A stretch of 28,571 nt of DNA from CAZCWX01 sp964502465 (GTDB taxonomy: Bacteria > Desulfobacterota > Binatia > Bin18). The notes beneath the pieces were generated by a model that searched no databases, was not told the DNA's origin, and was given only the letters and a program-made list of their open reading frames with translations. The DNA lies in contig CAZCWX010000584.1 in the NCBI GenBank assembly GCA_964502465.1, forward strand, positions 1-28,571, read 5' to 3'. The translations under genes and the position numbers were made by a program. Positions 1 through 6,400 of the stretch are shown here, piece after piece. The stretch's first letter is position 1. The number at the start of each line of letters is the position of its first letter.

Positions 1-420
1 ATGCCGCCTGAGCGATTTCCTCCTGATGATCCGCGGGAGTGGTTGAACCGCGCTCGCAGCAATCTGGCTCGGGCAAAGGCCAAGATTCCTGATGCCTACC
101 TGGAAGACCTCTGTTTTGACGCTCAACAAGCTGCGGAGAAAGCGATCAAAGCTGTTCTGCTCAAGAAAAAGCTCTTGTTTCCTTACGTCCACGATCTAGC
201 TCGGTTATTCACGTTACTGGAAGAGTCAAGAGAAGAGATTCCTGAAGAGGTGCGGCAAGCAGAAGATCTCACACGGTATGCGGTTGTGACCCGCTATCCT
301 GGACTCGCTGAACCTGTGACTGAAGCACACTATCAGGAAGCGGTTGCAAACGCAGAGGCGATTGTCCGTTGGGCTGAGACAGTGGTTGGCGAAGGGGGAG
401 ACCAAGAGGATTCCGAGTGA
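1..420 (+). CDS. HEPN domain-containing protein
   Basis: A 139-aa, mostly helical, charged protein. It has the HEPN-family signatures CFDAQQAAEKAIKA (residues 38-51), a YVHDL core around His64, and YAVVTRYPG near residue 93. HEPN proteins of this size usually pair with a minimal nucleotidyltransferase (MNT), acting as toxin or as substrate of the nucleotidyltransferase. Any such partner would lie upstream, outside this window. The classical RNase motif R-x4-6-H is not intact: Lys57 stands where Arg would precede His64, so RNase activity is uncertain. The ATG is the first base of the window, so an upstream start cannot be excluded, although the N-terminus looks family-typical. A DUF2283 gene follows 40 nt downstream, in a patch of small toxin-antitoxin-type genes. 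Confidence 0.8.
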   Translation: MPPERFPPDDPREWLNRARSNLARAKAKIPDAYLEDLCFDAQQAAEKAIKAVLLKKKLLFPYVHDLARLFTLLEESREEIPEEVRQAEDLTRYAVVTRYPGLAEPVTEAHYQEAVANAEAIVRWAETVVGEGGDQEDSE

Positions 421-460
421 GCACTGTCCTATCTTCGTCTGCGGAGCGGGAGATATACCC

Positions 461-700
461 ATGAATAAACCACGCATGATGTATTTTGAAGAAGACGATG
501 TTCTCCATCTCTCGATAACGGACGAGAAAGAAGCAGGGAGTGTGGAACTGGCTCCGAATGTCACTGCGGAACTGAATGAGAAGGGGGAACTTATTGGCAT
601 CGAAATTCTCGATGCAAGCCGGTTTGTACGAGATTTCGTCTTGGAAGTTGCACAAGCCAAGATGCTGAAATGGCCTCCACAACAGGCTCAGGATGAGTAG
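461..700 (+). CDS. DUF2283 domain-containing small protein
   Basis: A 79-aa protein. The pattern is a short strand with paired acids (YFEEDDVLHLSI), a central VELAPNVTAELNEKGELIGIEILDAS stretch (about residues 27-52), and a basic helical tail. The phrase GIEILDAS is typical of DUF2283 proteins. These are small proteins often found beside DUF4258 toxins and thought to be antitoxin-like, but their biochemistry is not established. The ATG at 461 is chosen because GCGGGAGA lies about 8 nt upstream and the family N-terminus fits. A longer reading back to 344 would run inside the HEPN gene. No DUF4258 partner is visible, so if this is an antitoxin it is an orphan here. Confidence 0.75.
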   Translation: MNKPRMMYFEEDDVLHLSITDEKEAGSVELAPNVTAELNEKGELIGIEILDASRFVRDFVLEVAQAKMLKWPPQQAQDE

Positions 701-890
701 AGCGTATTATGGCAGAAGCTGCCGCCATTCTAGAGTCCGCTGCCTCGAAATCGTTCTTAATCCCCTCAGCCACGCAACGCCGACAACAGTGGCGAGGATG
801 GAGATCCAAGGGGCAATTGATGCGGTGGAGGTGCTGAAGCTTTAAGTAGAGAACGGACCTGAGACGACTCCGCCCATATGTCCATCTTCG
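701..890. other. Intergenic stretch with no recognised gene
   Basis: No convincing gene is seen. A short + strand reading ending at the TAA near 843-846 (residues MEIQGAIDAVEVLKL) looks protein-like and could be the tail of a decayed gene, but nothing upstream in that frame supports a complete protein. The minus-strand readings are shadows. Confidence 0.4.
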
Positions 891-894
891 CGTC

Positions 895-924
895 GTGACA
901 TACCCGCTCGGTCCGTGGTAAAAT
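895..924 (+). promoter_or_regulatory. Candidate sigma70-type promoter for the DUF433/DUF5615 pair
   Basis: GTGACA (895-900) and TAAAAT (919-924) are separated by 18 bp and lie 28 bp before the DUF433 start codon. The -10 box matches the TATAAT consensus at 5 of 6 positions and the -35 matches TTGACA at 5 of 6. Assignment is by eye from spacing and consensus only. Confidence 0.45.
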
Positions 925-951
925 AGATAACGGCAATAACGGAGGTTGGAT

Positions 952-1185
952 ATGGTTCTTGACTGGTCCCAATGCCCCGCTGTGGAGAGCATTCCCGGCA
1001 AGGTCAGCGGCGCGTGGGTGTTTCGTGGGACACGCATGCCGGTTTCTATTGTCTTTGAAAACCTCGAGGCTGGAGCGAGCATCGAGGACATTGCTGAATG
1101 GTTTGACATTACCCCCGAACAAATCAAGACCGTGCTGGAATTTGCGGCGCGTAGTCTCGACGCGCCGGCGGCTGAGCAGCCGTGA
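952..1185 (+). CDS. DUF433 family protein (VapB-like antitoxin)
   Basis: A 77-aa protein with the DUF433 pattern: IPGKVSGAWVFRGTRMPVSIVFENLEAG (about residues 14-41), followed by a helix-turn-helix-like segment (IEDIAEWFDITPEQIKTVLEFAA). DUF433 proteins are DNA-binding antitoxins usually paired with a DUF5615 or other PIN-like toxin. A perfect GGAGG at 941-945 sits 6 nt before the ATG at 952, so this start is preferred over a TTG at 946. The stop codon TGA overlaps the next ATG (TGATG), the coupling expected of an antitoxin-toxin pair. The antitoxin appears intact although its partner is truncated. It probably autoregulates from the promoter just upstream, as such antitoxins commonly do. Confidence 0.85.
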   Translation: MVLDWSQCPAVESIPGKVSGAWVFRGTRMPVSIVFENLEAGASIEDIAEWFDITPEQIKTVLEFAARSLDAPAAEQP

Positions 1186-1334
1186 TGCGTATTCTCTTCG
1201 ATCACGGCACGCCTGCTCCACTTCGCGCTTCTTTGGCAAACCACAGCATCACACGCACACAAGACCTGGGATGGGACCGGTTTAGCAACGGTGAATTGTT
1301 GATCGCAGCAGAACGGGTAGTGCTGTCCAAGTAA
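1185..1334 (+). pseudogene. 3'-truncated DUF5615 (PIN-like) toxin remnant
   Basis: Reading from the ATG that overlaps the DUF433 stop gives a 49-aa peptide beginning MRILFDHGTPAPLRASLANH and continuing TRTQDLGWDRFSNGELLIAAE. This matches the front half of DUF5615 PIN-like toxins, which start with an ILFDxGTPxPL motif and contain the GWxxxSNGELLxAAE helix. Full-length members are usually about 100-115 aa and continue with a strand and a TTDxNL motif carrying further acidic residues. Here the reading drifts to RVVLSK and stops, and nothing like the missing half is visible downstream in any frame. The 5' part still contains the first active-site Asp (in LFD), but the nuclease fold cannot be complete. 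The gene is most likely inactivated by a 3' deletion. Confidence 0.75.
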
Positions 1335-1621
1335 TGCTGGCAGGCAAGCACGGCTCCGTAACGTATTGAATAATCATGGTGTTTGTAGGAAGCGATCGGG
1401 GCAGAGCATTACCTGCATCGCACTACCAAGGAACAATCCTCAAGAGTGAGTAAGGAATTGAACGCAGCCGCTTTGTGCTTCGACTTCGCTTCCGCTACGC
1501 TCAGCACGAACGGCCAATGGTATGGTCAAATAGCGATTTGATCTTGGCTAGCGGTTTGTTTAACTTTTTCTACTGGCTACTGAATGTTGACTACTGACTA
1601 CTGTCAAGAAAGGAGGGACTT
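1335..1621. other. Intergenic region with dispersed repeat motifs
   Basis: No gene is seen. Positions 1484-1504 hold the reverse complement of a CTGAGCG...GCGAAG motif that also occurs near 4981 and 27200. Positions about 1570-1604 hold a phrase built from ACTACTGACTACTG, the reverse complement of the CAGTAGTCAGTAGTC phrase near 7700. The Shine-Dalgarno sequence AAGGAGGG of the next gene ends the region. Confidence 0.6.
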
Positions 1622-3307
1622 ATGAGTTACGACCTACTAATTAAAGATGCTCGCATCTGTGATGGAACGGGGAAGCCGAGCTTTTATGGTTCGATTGGCG
1701 TACAGGCGGGCAAGATCGTCGAGGTTGGGGAAGCTGTAGGATCTGCTACCCGCACAATCAATGCCGATGGCTTGGTGCTCGCACCAGGATTCATCGATAT
1801 TCACACGCATTACGACGCGCAGATTTCGTGGGATCCGTTGCTGACCTGTTCTAGTTGGCACGGGGTGACCAGTGTCTTAATGGGGAACTGTGGTGTAGGC
1901 GTGGCGCCCTGCCGCCCGAACGAGAAAGAGATTGTTTCCTGGGATCTGGTCAACGTTGAAGCGATGCCGCAAGAAGTGCTGCTGAATGGCGTTGCCTGGG
2001 ACGAATGGGAGAGCTTCCCAGAGTACATGCAGGCGATCGAAAAGCGGGGCATTGCCTTAAATGTCGGTTTTCTCGTGCCGCTCTCGAGTTTCCGGTACTA
2101 CGTGATGGGTGATGCCGCCTCTGAACGTGCAGCCAACGCCATAGAACTCGAACGCATGACGTCGCTATTCCGTCACGCAATGGAAGCTGGAGCATATGGC
2201 TATTCGCTGAGTTTACTGAATCAGCACATCGGCTACCAAGGCAAACCGCTTGCCAGTCGTTTAGCAACCAAAGAGGAACTCGGTGCTCTCGGTCGCGTGA
2301 TGCGAGACCTGCAACGTGGGGTGATTGAAATTGCCCTCACTCGGAGTGTCAGCGTCCTGACTGAAGAGGAACTCGATGTGCTCATTCATATGGCCACTGA
2401 GAGCCAACGGCCAGTGACATGGCTGGCGCTCCTTGGACGGTCAGACATGCCTGGCGTCTGTCGTAAAGCGCTGGATCGGATTGAGCCGTTATTGCGCCAA
2501 GGGTTCCGTATCCCGCCGCAAGTCACCCCGCGCCCGATTCAGCAATATTACACCCTGAAAGTCCCGTTCATTTTTGCCAGCCTCCCATCGTGGAAAGAGG
2601 CGTTTAACCGTCCGGTTGCTGAGCAGATCGCCCTGTACCGCAAGCCTGAGTTCCGTGCGGCCTTCCGCCGTGATCTGCAAGTCGGGGGGGCGATTTTTAC
2701 CAATCAATGGGACCGGGTGCACGTGGTGCGGGTCGAGCGCGAACACAACACCCGCTACCTGAACAAGAGCATCGCCGAAATCGCAGCGCAGTGGGAACGT
2801 GACCCGGTCGATACGATTCTTGATCTGGCGATTGACGAAAACCTGGAAATGGGGATCACGCTGTCGGTCATTAACACCAATCCAGACGAGGTCCGAGAAC
2901 TGATCACCCATCCGGGGGTGCTCATCGGTCTGTCTGATGCGGGTGCCCATGTCGATCAACACTGCGATGCCGGTGTTCCGACCTACTTACTCAGTGAGTG
3001 GGTTCGCAAACGCCAGGCGCTGACTTTAGAAGAGGGAGTGCGACGGCTCACTGCCGAACCTGCCGCCTTTCTTGGGCAGCCGCACAAAGGACGAATTGCT
3101 CCCGGAACGGATGCGGATCTCGTTGTCTTTGATCCGGATACGGTTGGCTTGTATCCACCCGAGTGGGTCAATGATTTACCCGGCGGGAAACCACGGCTGA
3201 TCGAGCGCGCCATCGGCGTCCACCACACCGTTGTTGGCGGAGAGGTGCTGTTTTCTGAGGGCGTGTACCAGGGCGGATTGCCGGGGCAAGTGATGCGACC
3301 AACGTAA
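1622..3307 (+). CDS. D-aminoacylase-like amidohydrolase 1
   Basis: A 561-aa metal-dependent amidohydrolase of the N-acyl-D-amino-acid deacylase group. An N-terminal beta-sandwich strand region (VQAGKIVEVG) leads into the TIM barrel at APGFIDIHTHYDAQ, with the HxH metal motif at residues 61-63. MGNCGVGVAPC places Cys90 where D-aminoacylases have their metal-binding Cys, and GLSDAGAHVD gives the conserved barrel Asp439. The C-terminus closes with LPGGKPRLIERAIGVHHTVVGGE. The canonical THxR and HISH motifs that supply the two central His ligands are not seen; a shared NQHIGYQGKPLA segment may substitute. Substrate therefore remains unknown. AAGGAGGG lies just before the ATG. A close paralogue lies at 7800 and a decayed third copy at 4454. 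Confidence 0.85.
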   Translation: MSYDLLIKDARICDGTGKPSFYGSIGVQAGKIVEVGEAVGSATRTINADGLVLAPGFIDIHTHYDAQISWDPLLTCSSWHGVTSVLMGNCGVGVAPCRPNEKEIVSWDLVNVEAMPQEVLLNGVAWDEWESFPEYMQAIEKRGIALNVGFLVPLSSFRYYVMGDAASERAANAIELERMTSLFRHAMEAGAYGYSLSLLNQHIGYQGKPLASRLATKEELGALGRVMRDLQRGVIEIALTRSVSVLTEEELDVLIHMATESQRPVTWLALLGRSDMPGVCRKALDRIEPLLRQGFRIPPQVTPRPIQQYYTLKVPFIFASLPSWKEAFNRPVAEQIALYRKPEFRAAFRRDLQVGGAIFTNQWDRVHVVRVEREHNTRYLNKSIAEIAAQWERDPVDTILDLAIDENLEMGITLSVINTNPDEVRELITHPGVLIGLSDAGAHVDQHCDAGVPTYLLSEWVRKRQALTLEEGVRRLTAEPAAFLGQPHKGRIAPGTDADLVVFDPDTVGLYPPEWVNDLPGGKPRLIERAIGVHHTVVGGEVLFSEGVYQGGLPGQVMRPT

Positions 3308-3575
3308 AAGGAGAATGAAACGGAGAACCGGAGACGGGGAGAACCGGAGACTATAAGGACCTGGGCAAGAATAACTGGGTCAATTCTTGTGGTGCGGGCC
3401 TCTGGCCTGCCCTTCACAATGCAGGCGGGACGCCTGCACCACACTATGAGAACGATCAACTTATTTCTGCTCGGCCCCTAAGATCCTCATTCGCCGATTC
3501 CCCGGTTCTCCGATTCGCCGATTCCTTTCTCGATCTCCGGTTCCCCGATTTCCCGGTTCTTCTGAGAGTTGCCTT
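3308..3575. repeat. Intergenic repeat nest between amidohydrolase 1 and the TetR gene
   Basis: The space is built from repeats rather than genes. GGAGAACCGGAGA-type phrases at about 3319-3352 reappear in inverted orientation (CCGGTTCTCCGATTC, CCGATTCCCC) at about 3489-3561. Between them at 3389-3442 is an imperfect palindrome with GTGGTGC at one end and GCACCAC at the other, enclosing GGCCTGCC/GCAGGCGGG arms. The arrangement is a palindrome inside an inverted repeat. No transposase or coding remnant is visible. Confidence 0.65.
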
Positions 3576-3579
3576 CACC

Positions 3580-3609
3580 TTGACAACTAGCGCCCTTCTG
3601 GCGTATGAG
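3580..3609 (+). promoter_or_regulatory. Candidate promoter of the TetR regulator gene
   Basis: A perfect TTGACA (3580-3585) is followed after 18 bp by TATGAG (3604-3609). The transcription start would fall near 3616, directly on the operator-like palindrome at 3615-3630, which fits an autorepressed regulator gene. Confidence 0.45.
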
Positions 3610-3614
3610 GTTTA

Positions 3615-3630
3615 GAATGAACACTCACTC
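3615..3630. promoter_or_regulatory. Candidate TetR-family operator
   Basis: GAATGA-ACAC-TCACTC is an imperfect inverted repeat (5 of 6 bases match between arms), lying between the putative -10 box and the regulator start codon. Its form, GARTGA with a 4-bp spacer and TCAYTC, resembles operators of TetR-type fatty-acid regulators such as Bacillus subtilis FadR (TGAATGA...TCATTCA). That resemblance is by inspection only. Confidence 0.4.
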
Positions 3631-3666
3631 AGAATATATCGGAATTTGTTGGAGAGGGCGGAGCGA

Positions 3667-4410
3667 GTGAAAGGACAAGTACTGCGGAAGAGACGTAAAC
3701 TGGCTTCTCAGGTCATGGATGAGAAACGCCTGTTAGACGGGAGAGAGCGTATTGCCACTGCAGCAGCCAGTCTCTTCCTTGACGGCGGGTATCACAGCAC
3801 CAGTGTGCGGGAGATCGCTCAGAAGGCAGGTCTCAGTGTCGGCTCGGTCTTTAACTATTTTACCAGCAAAGAAGAAATTCTGTTCTTTTTGTTCTCTCGC
3901 AACCAAACGCGCGCAGAGGCCTCGTTACGAGACCAGCGGGCCGAATTCGAGCGGCTGAAAGAAGAAGGGGTGAGCCCAGAAGATCTGCTCTTGTTGGCCT
4001 ATGAATCCTATGTCCGGCTGATCGAAGAGTCTCGACGCTATACCGTGTTGGCATACCAGGAGTTCAAATCCCTCACTGTTGCTGAACGCCGTCGCCTTCT
4101 TGAAGGGGAAGAACGTATTCAGCACTTTCTTGAAGAGGTTATTGCCTACGGGGCCGAGCAGGGGGTATTTCCTCCTGGGGATATCGATCTCAAAGCCCAT
4201 TGCCTCATGATGCTTGCACAATCGTGGGCTGTGCGCCACTGGGCGCTCAAGCGTTTTACTAGGGCAGATGACTATTTTACCGCCTTAAAGCCAATTGCGC
4301 TCGGTGTGGTCAAGAGTAAAACTTTGCAGCCGAACAGCGTTGGCATGACCACCATAACAAAACCGCAGGACTCAGAGCCAGAACAACAGATCAGAGAGAC
4401 GTTGCCGTAG
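3667..4410 (+). CDS. TetR family transcriptional regulator
   Basis: About 247 aa. The N-terminal helix-turn-helix is textbook TetR: IATAAASLFLDGGYHSTSVR, then EIAQKAGLSVGSVFNYFTSKEEIL. A helical ligand-binding C-terminal domain follows, with TetR_C-like segments around LLLLAYESYVRLIEESRRYT and DIDLKAHCLMMLAQSWAVRHW. TetR proteins repress until a small ligand, often an acyl-CoA or an aromatic, binds. The start is uncertain: GTG 3667 has a GGAGAG/GGGCGGAG stretch ahead of it, TTG 3646 extends by 7 residues, and ATG 3715 shortens by 16. A promoter and inverted-repeat operator lie immediately upstream. The gene sits between two amidohydrolase loci and ahead of the CoA-transferase pair, so it is a plausible controller of that cluster. 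Confidence 0.85.
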   Translation: MKGQVLRKRRKLASQVMDEKRLLDGRERIATAAASLFLDGGYHSTSVREIAQKAGLSVGSVFNYFTSKEEILFFLFSRNQTRAEASLRDQRAEFERLKEEGVSPEDLLLLAYESYVRLIEESRRYTVLAYQEFKSLTVAERRRLLEGEERIQHFLEEVIAYGAEQGVFPPGDIDLKAHCLMMLAQSWAVRHWALKRFTRADDYFTALKPIALGVVKSKTLQPNSVGMTTITKPQDSEPEQQIRETLP

Positions 4411-4453
4411 AATGTCCCCCTTAACTCTGCTGCACTCAAAAAAGGAGGGTGTC

Positions 4454-4830
4454 ATGAGTGAATATGCTCTCATTATTCGCAACGGTACCATCGTTGATGG
4501 CAGCCGGCTGCCAGCGTATCGTGCGGACCTTGATGAAGGGTTGAAGACTGAATTCGGCCTGATCGACTTTGTCAACGGCGACAAGTACGCCGTGGGCGAA
4601 ATCCTCTGAGCCTGGAAGATGCGCACTCATGTATGATCTCGACAAACTGGGGATGAAATTATGATCCCCCAGTCTATTCCAACGATTTCCCTGGTGGGGA
4701 GCGACGGCTCATCCAGAAGCCCGTTGGTCCATTGCACACTCTGGTGAATGGCATAGAGACCTGCGAGGATGGAACGTGCACGAACACCCTGCCGGGTAAG
4801 CTGCTGCGTAGCACGGACGTGTCTGCGTAA
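4454..4830 (+). pseudogene. Decayed third D-aminoacylase-like amidohydrolase
   Basis: Three pieces of one amidohydrolase survive in about 377 bp. From the ATG at 4454 (good AAAGGAGGG upstream), MSEYALIIRNGTIVDGSRLP matches the N-termini of the genes at 1622 and 7800. After RADL the reading jumps directly to DEGLKTEFGLIDFVNGDKYA and then VGEIL, which corresponds to about residues 400-430 of the intact paralogues (LDLAIDENLEM...VRELI), implying loss of roughly 370 codons. It stops at 4609. A second frame gives YDLDKLGMKL, and a third (4660-4830) gives FPGGERRLIQKPVGPLHTLV and TLPGKLLRS, which is the family C-terminus. At least two deletions and frame changes therefore separate the parts, so no function is expected. 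The 51-aa open frame 4454-4609 might still be translated. Confidence 0.82.
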
Positions 4831-4861
4831 GTGGCTTGGGGAACCCCGGGATGTAAGGAGG

Positions 4862-4884
4862 GGAGGGCTGCCTGCGAGCCCTCC
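4862..4884. repeat. Perfect 8-bp stem hairpin
   Basis: GGAGGGCT (4862-4869) and AGCCCTCC (4877-4884) form a perfect stem with a 7-nt loop, downstream of the amidohydrolase pseudogene. No T-run follows, so it is listed as a palindrome and not a terminator. Further on, about 4908-4935 carries a CAGCACTCAGCAATCAGC phrase related to the intergenic repeats near 7744 and 9541, and 4981-4995 carries the CTGAGCG...GCGAAG motif. Confidence 0.5.
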
Positions 4885-5068
4885 ATCCTGGGGAGTTTGA
4901 CAGAGCAATGAGCTATCAGCACTCAGCAATCAGCCCTGAACCACCTATCGTTCAGCATGATACACCCATGGGCTGTTACCCTGAGCGTTGCGAAGAGGCT
5001 CTATAAAATGACAATCGACTATGAGGAGTATAGGCTGGGATCGAAACATTCCCGGCTCAGTGAGGCGC

Positions 5069-6316
5069 ATGACTGGTTTTCTCTTTGATGTCAAAGTACT
5101 CGAACTCGCTGACGAGAAGGGCGAATTCTGTGGCAAACTTTTAGCTGGTGCTGGCGCTGAGGTGCTCAAGGTTGAACCCCCCGGGGGGAACTCGACGCGT
5201 GCACTCGGTCCCTTCTATCATGATGAAACCCATCCAGACCGGAGTCTTTACTTCTGGCATTATAATTTTGGTAAACGCGGGGTGACACTCGATATTCACA
5301 CATCAGCAGGAACCGCAATGCTCAAGGAGCTGATTGCGCAGAGTGATGTCCTGCTTGATGCCTTGCCCCTCAGCACCTTGGAAAATCTGGGGCTAGACTG
5401 GGAGACCCTTCAGCAGTTGAATCCCCGCTTAATCTATCTGGCCTTTACGCCCTTTGGTCGCACTGGCCCATGGCGCGATTACAAAGCCTCTGATCTCGTT
5501 CATCAGGCTCTGGGTGGTCAGATGATGTGTTGTGGCTACACCCCGAAAGAAGACGGAACGTATGACACACCACCGATCGCTCCGCAGATGTGGCACGCCT
5601 ACCATATTGCCGGGAATCAGGCCTTCATTGCGACGGTGGGGGCGTTGATCGGTCGGGAAACAACCGGGGTGGGGGAGATGATCGATATTCCTATTCACCA
5701 GGCGGTGAGTGTGTGTACAGAGATCGATGTGCCGTATTGGATTTATAACCAGACTCCCTGCTACCGCCAGACTGGCCGCCACGCTCAACCAGTGGTTGGC
5801 GCAGACGTCCAGTTCCCGACCAAAGACGGCCGCTACGCGATTGTGCTGCCGAACCCGTTTCCTGGTGGGTACGAAACATTCATACACTTCTTGGACGACA
5901 AAGAGCATGCTGGGGATTTGCTGAGCGATCACTACCAAGATGCTAATAATCGTAAAGGGCTCACCTTCGCTCGGCATTTCGCTGAGGTTCAGGCTGAGTG
6001 TGTGGCCGCCTTTGGCATGGAAGAGATTTGGCGTGAGGCGCAGTCTCGTGGTATTCCGTGGGCGCCGATCCGTCTGCCTGAAGAAAATCTCCAAGATGAT
6101 CAGTGGCGCATGCGAGCAACGTTCACCGCAGTGGAGCATCCGGAGTTAGGGGAGACTTTCAGCTATGTTGGTGCGCCCATGCTGCCGCATGAAGTATCCT
6201 GGCGCACTGGACCGCGTGCACCACTCGTGGGAGAGCACAACGAAGAGGTGTACGGTGGACAGTTGGGCATGAGTCGGGAGGAAGTGGCGCGGCTCAAGCA
6301 ACAAGGAATTGTGTAG
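5069..6316 (+). CDS. CaiB/BaiF (family III) CoA-transferase-like protein, catalytic Asp absent
   Basis: About 415 aa. Family III features are VLELADEKGEFCGKLLAGAG, AEVLKVEPPGGNSTR, the HYNFGKRGVTLDI motif, SDVLLDALPLSTLENLGLDW, and LIYLAFTPFGRTGPW. These enzymes move CoA between carboxylic acids through an aspartyl-CoA intermediate. Counting back from the conserved RETTG(V)G segment, the position of the catalytic Asp (Asp169 in formyl-CoA transferase) is Tyr178 (codon 5600-5602), in QMWHAYHIAGNQ. The downstream neighbour keeps Asp at that place. The ATG at 5069 is chosen because the family begins near there and GTGAGG precedes it; an in-frame ATG at 5021 would add 16 residues. The protein may be a non-catalytic subunit of a heteromer with the next gene product. 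Confidence 0.85.
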   Translation: MTGFLFDVKVLELADEKGEFCGKLLAGAGAEVLKVEPPGGNSTRALGPFYHDETHPDRSLYFWHYNFGKRGVTLDIHTSAGTAMLKELIAQSDVLLDALPLSTLENLGLDWETLQQLNPRLIYLAFTPFGRTGPWRDYKASDLVHQALGGQMMCCGYTPKEDGTYDTPPIAPQMWHAYHIAGNQAFIATVGALIGRETTGVGEMIDIPIHQAVSVCTEIDVPYWIYNQTPCYRQTGRHAQPVVGADVQFPTKDGRYAIVLPNPFPGGYETFIHFLDDKEHAGDLLSDHYQDANNRKGLTFARHFAEVQAECVAAFGMEEIWREAQSRGIPWAPIRLPEENLQDDQWRMRATFTAVEHPELGETFSYVGAPMLPHEVSWRTGPRAPLVGEHNEEVYGGQLGMSREEVARLKQQGIV

Positions 6317-6388
6317 GGAGTGGGGATTGGGGTCCGGGGGTTGGGTGAAGACAAAAACTACTCCCTAATCCCCAACCCCTAACCCCCA
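6315..6388. repeat. G-rich/C-rich intergenic repeat with G-quadruplex potential
   Basis: Positions 6315-6344 contain five runs of three to five G separated by short linkers (GGGAG, TGGGG, ATTGGGG, TCCGGGGG, TTGGG), meeting the simple G3+N1-7 quadruplex rule on the + strand. Positions about 6361-6388 hold the complementary-type C-rich phrase (CTAATCCCCAACCCCTAACC). The two arms could alternatively pair imperfectly as a hairpin. The element occupies nearly the entire gap between the two CoA-transferase genes. A closely similar C-rich phrase lies inside the cyclase-ATPase gene near 23150. Confidence 0.6.
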
Positions 6389-6400
6389 AAGGAGAAAGAA

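Noticed and set aside
344..460. N-terminal extension of the DUF2283 gene into the HEPN gene
   Set aside because: The extension is out of frame with and inside the HEPN gene. The ATG at 461 has its own ribosome site and the family N-terminus.
745..815. Possible single CRISPR repeat-like phrase (TTAATCCCCTCAGCCACG)
   Set aside because: Only one copy is present, with no regular spacing and no cas gene, so an array cannot be supported.
591..1262. Long minus-strand open frames over the DUF433 region
   Set aside because: They oppose a well-supported + strand gene pair, have no ribosome site and show no recognisable motif.
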